NCBI GenBank assembly: GCA_022819945.1
Contig: JAJEGI010000129.1
Location: forward strand, 1-64,000
DNA length: 64,000 bases
Reading direction: 5' to 3'
From: Candidatus Poribacteria bacterium
GTDB lineage: Bacteria > Poribacteria > WGA-4E > WGA-3G
Shown: one piece after another, positions 62,211 to 64,000 of the stretch
Layout: every line of letters begins with the position of its first letter
Numbering within the stretch: the stretch's first letter is position 1
Notes under the pieces: model-generated
Told to the model about the DNA's origin: nothing
Seen by the model: the letters and a program-made list of their open reading frames with translations, nothing else
Database searches by the model: none
Translations under genes and position numbers: made by a program

Positions 62211-63377
62211 TTAGGAGATATGCCAATCTTCATTTCCGGCGTATCGGTCATCGTAAACGTCTTGATTGAGTTCCAAGCCGAGACCAGGCGTATCCGGCAC
62301 CGTGAATGTGCCATCAGTGAAACCGTAGCCAGAGGTATCAATGACATCGCTGGTGAGGGTTGCGACTTCGCCGTAAAGGAAATGCGGAATCGTTTTTGCG
62401 AATTGGAGGCTGAGAAAGAAGCCGAGTAGAGAACCCCAGTTATGCGGTGCACATTGGACATCGTGTGCAGCAGCCATATCCGCGAGCCGTCGCCAACCCG
62501 TAACGCCTAACCCTTTCATATCGTGCTGAATTACATCAATCACCCCAGCTTCAAAAAAGGGATCGTAGAATTCAAGCGGTTCACGGGTCCGGGTCTCGCC
62601 ATCAGCAATTAGCGTTTTTAAGCCCTTTTCTTGGATGAAAGCCTTTAGGTTGCGATACAGTTCGACTTCTTCTTCAAACATCTCTTCTATCCAAAAGACA
62701 TCGCAATTGCTGGTTTCGTTGAGGAAGGTGATGACCTCATCGTAGGTATACGCGTTGTTAGCATCAACGAGGATATTGAAGCCTGTCCCTGCGGTACTAC
62801 GGGCAAGTTGGACGACTTCTATATCCCGTTGTAATCCTGCTGTGCGCGCCATGAGATGGTTACCACGTCCGATTTTCATCTTGCATGCGGTAAACCCATT
62901 AGCGAGGCTGCTTTTGACATCGTTTTCAATCCGTTTGAGACCTTCGGCTTCCGTCTCATAGAGAAGATCGTTGAAATAGATCGTGCTGTCATAAGCGGGC
63001 AACCCATTTGAAAAAAGTTCGTTGCCCATGAGTTGATAAGCAGGTTTCCCGAGTATTCTACCGATAGTGTCCCAGAGGGCGTTTTCAAGCCCTCGGAATT
63101 CTTCAACAACCCCGTCTTCAGGATTCAAGAGCTCAAATGGGTTTCGATGGAGTACGCTTTGGGCATCCTCAGCGGTTGCCGTTCCCCAACTGCCAACGCC
63201 CCATCCGAGTGTTTCATCATTGGTATAGATACGGACAATACGTTCACGCCACTTCCCGTTGGGATCCGGCTGTTTTATCTCTTTCGCACCAGAGTTGCAA
63301 CCGATCGCGGGTTGGTCGATTTCGACGGTAACCTGCTCAATTTTGGTAATCTTGATGTCGGCGGGATAATTCTGCAT
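62211..63377 (-). CDS. enolase-superfamily enzyme (mandelate racemase-like) (2)
   Basis: A 388-residue member with AAGGACC before the ATG. It has CKMKIGRGNH (the KxK base), NILVDANNAY (first ligand), FWIEEMFEE (second), LIADGETR (third) and CAPHNWGS with the His of the catalytic dyad. All catalytic positions are intact, unlike the paralogue at 44410. Substrates are sugar or hydroxy acids; which one is not visible. It stands between the LamG gene and a HEAT-repeat gene on the same strand. Confidence 0.88.
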   Translation of the reverse strand: MQNYPADIKITKIEQVTVEIDQPAIGCNSGAKEIKQPDPNGKWRERIVRIYTNDETLGWGVGSWGTATAEDAQSVLHRNPFELLNPEDGVVEEFRGLENALWDTIGRILGKPAYQLMGNELFSNGLPAYDSTIYFNDLLYETEAEGLKRIENDVKSSLANGFTACKMKIGRGNHLMARTAGLQRDIEVVQLARSTAGTGFNILVDANNAYTYDEVITFLNETSNCDVFWIEEMFEEEVELYRNLKAFIQEKGLKTLIADGETRTREPLEFYDPFFEAGVIDVIQHDMKGLGVTGWRRLADMAAAHDVQCAPHNWGSLLGFFLSLQFAKTIPHFLYGEVATLTSDVIDTSGYGFTDGTFTVPDTPGLGLELNQDVYDDRYAGNEDWHIS

Positions 63378-63482
63378 AGCGGTCCTTCCACTATTCGGTC
63401 ATGGCGTTTTAACTTATGAATGAAAACATCCACTCACCCAGTTAGAAAACTCGGAACGCATCAATCTTGTATCCAAATTTGC

Positions 63483-64000
63483 CTACCCTTCCTCATCGAG
63501 TTGATTGAGCAGTTGATTGAGCTCATCCCTAACCATATCGTGAGTTTCGGTCTCTTCATAGAAAATGTAAAGCTTATGCGGCAGATTGTCATACTGGTCG
63601 GCTTCCCGAATCTGCTTAAGCACAGCCGGTTTTTTAAGAAGTTGGACAATCCGGATTCTATCTTCATGGTTGACGACCTTCGGGTCTGTCAACAATTCGA
63701 TCAAACGCGCAGCCAACCCATCAGCGAGTCCATTTTCGACGTAATGGTTCAAAGTATCCATAGCAGCTTGTTTAGTGCTAAGGCTTGAACCATTGGTTAA
63801 GATTGCAACGAGACCGTCAACCGCATTTGCGTCAGGATATTTCTGCAGTGCTTTAGCAATGTCCATACGCACGGTGTCATCGGAATCGTCAAGCGCATCA
63901 ATCAGCTTATCTGTCGGGTGTTCTTTGAGGAACATCATAGACTTCGCGGCGGCTCGTCGGACAACGGCGTTACCATCGGTCAAACCCGCGACGATTTTGG
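63483..64000 (-). CDS. HEAT-repeat protein, partial
   Basis: The C-terminal 171 residues visible here consist of HEAT-like helical pairs (VVRRAAAKSMMFLKEHP, DTVRMDIAKALQKYPD, QAAMDTLNHYVENGLA). The frame stays open to the right edge, where KIVAGLTDGNAVVRR continues beyond the internal ATG at 63983. The gene therefore starts outside the window. A long array is likely. HEAT proteins act as protein-binding scaffolds; no partner is evident. It ends in an acidic tail, LNQLDEEG. Confidence 0.8.
   Translation of the reverse strand, partial: KIVAGLTDGNAVVRRAAAKSMMFLKEHPTDKLIDALDDSDDTVRMDIAKALQKYPDANAVDGLVAILTNGSSLSTKQAAMDTLNHYVENGLADGLAARLIELLTDPKVVNHEDRIRIVQLLKKPAVLKQIREADQYDNLPHKLYIFYEETETHDMVRDELNQLLNQLDEEG

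Overview
The window is about 64 kb of bacterial DNA carrying roughly 50 genes on both strands. The gene content resembles Candidatus Poribacteria: phytanoyl-CoA dioxygenase-like oxygenases, three secreted LamG proteins, enolase-superfamily enzymes, a UPF0261 protein and many AT-rich, hairpin-bearing gaps. This assignment rests on gene content only; there is no rRNA, tRNA or CRISPR array here to confirm it.

Left part (1-13.5 kb): a broken indoleamine 2,3-dioxygenase-like gene at the edge; a repeat-filled gap; a glycerophosphodiesterase with an HNH nuclease pair; two tandem NAD-dependent epimerases; a HIT protein; a lipoprotein; a 2-hydroxyacid dehydrogenase; an XPB-type helicase followed by a Bax1/DUF790 nuclease; and a flotillin with its OB-fold membrane partner. 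Centre-left (13.8-31.5 kb): TPR lipoprotein, homoserine-kinase-like protein, ABC-F ATPase, a MarR regulator fused to a ferritin-like domain behind a palindrome-rich promoter, an ECF sigma factor, ftsY, a cytochrome P460-like lipoprotein beside a diheme cytochrome-porin fusion, and an alpha-2-macroglobulin/pbpC pair behind a sigma-54 promoter.

Middle (31.6-41.3 kb): a LamG protein, a DUF423 protein, a 505-bp MITE with perfect terminal repeats and target duplication, then a sigma-54 enhancer-binding protein. Directly downstream lie a second sigma-54 promoter with tandem upstream sites and a run of small membrane and secreted genes. Several of these carry in-frame stops or single-base frameshifts, including a GspC-like protein. 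An EF-G paralogue follows.

Right part (41.3-64 kb): a methyltransferase remnant and a DUF6575-like protein, aldehyde dehydrogenase, LamG plus enolase-superfamily pair, an orphan GspG-like pseudopilin lacking Glu5, a UPF0261-PhyH operon, a GNAT / SpoIIE-phosphatase / PhyH-Nudix-like cluster, a DUF488-DUF488-RecQ operon facing an AAA-nuclease, an mnmA-miaA tRNA modification operon enclosing a decapeptide-repeat membrane protein, another LamG and enolase-superfamily gene, and a HEAT-repeat protein running off the edge.

The strongest candidates for undescribed biology are the DUF488-DUF488-RecQ(dual-OB) operon with its AAA-nuclease neighbour (52.7-58.4 kb), the cytochrome-porin pair (20.8-22.7 kb), and the sigma-54-controlled surface locus (34.2-38.7 kb).
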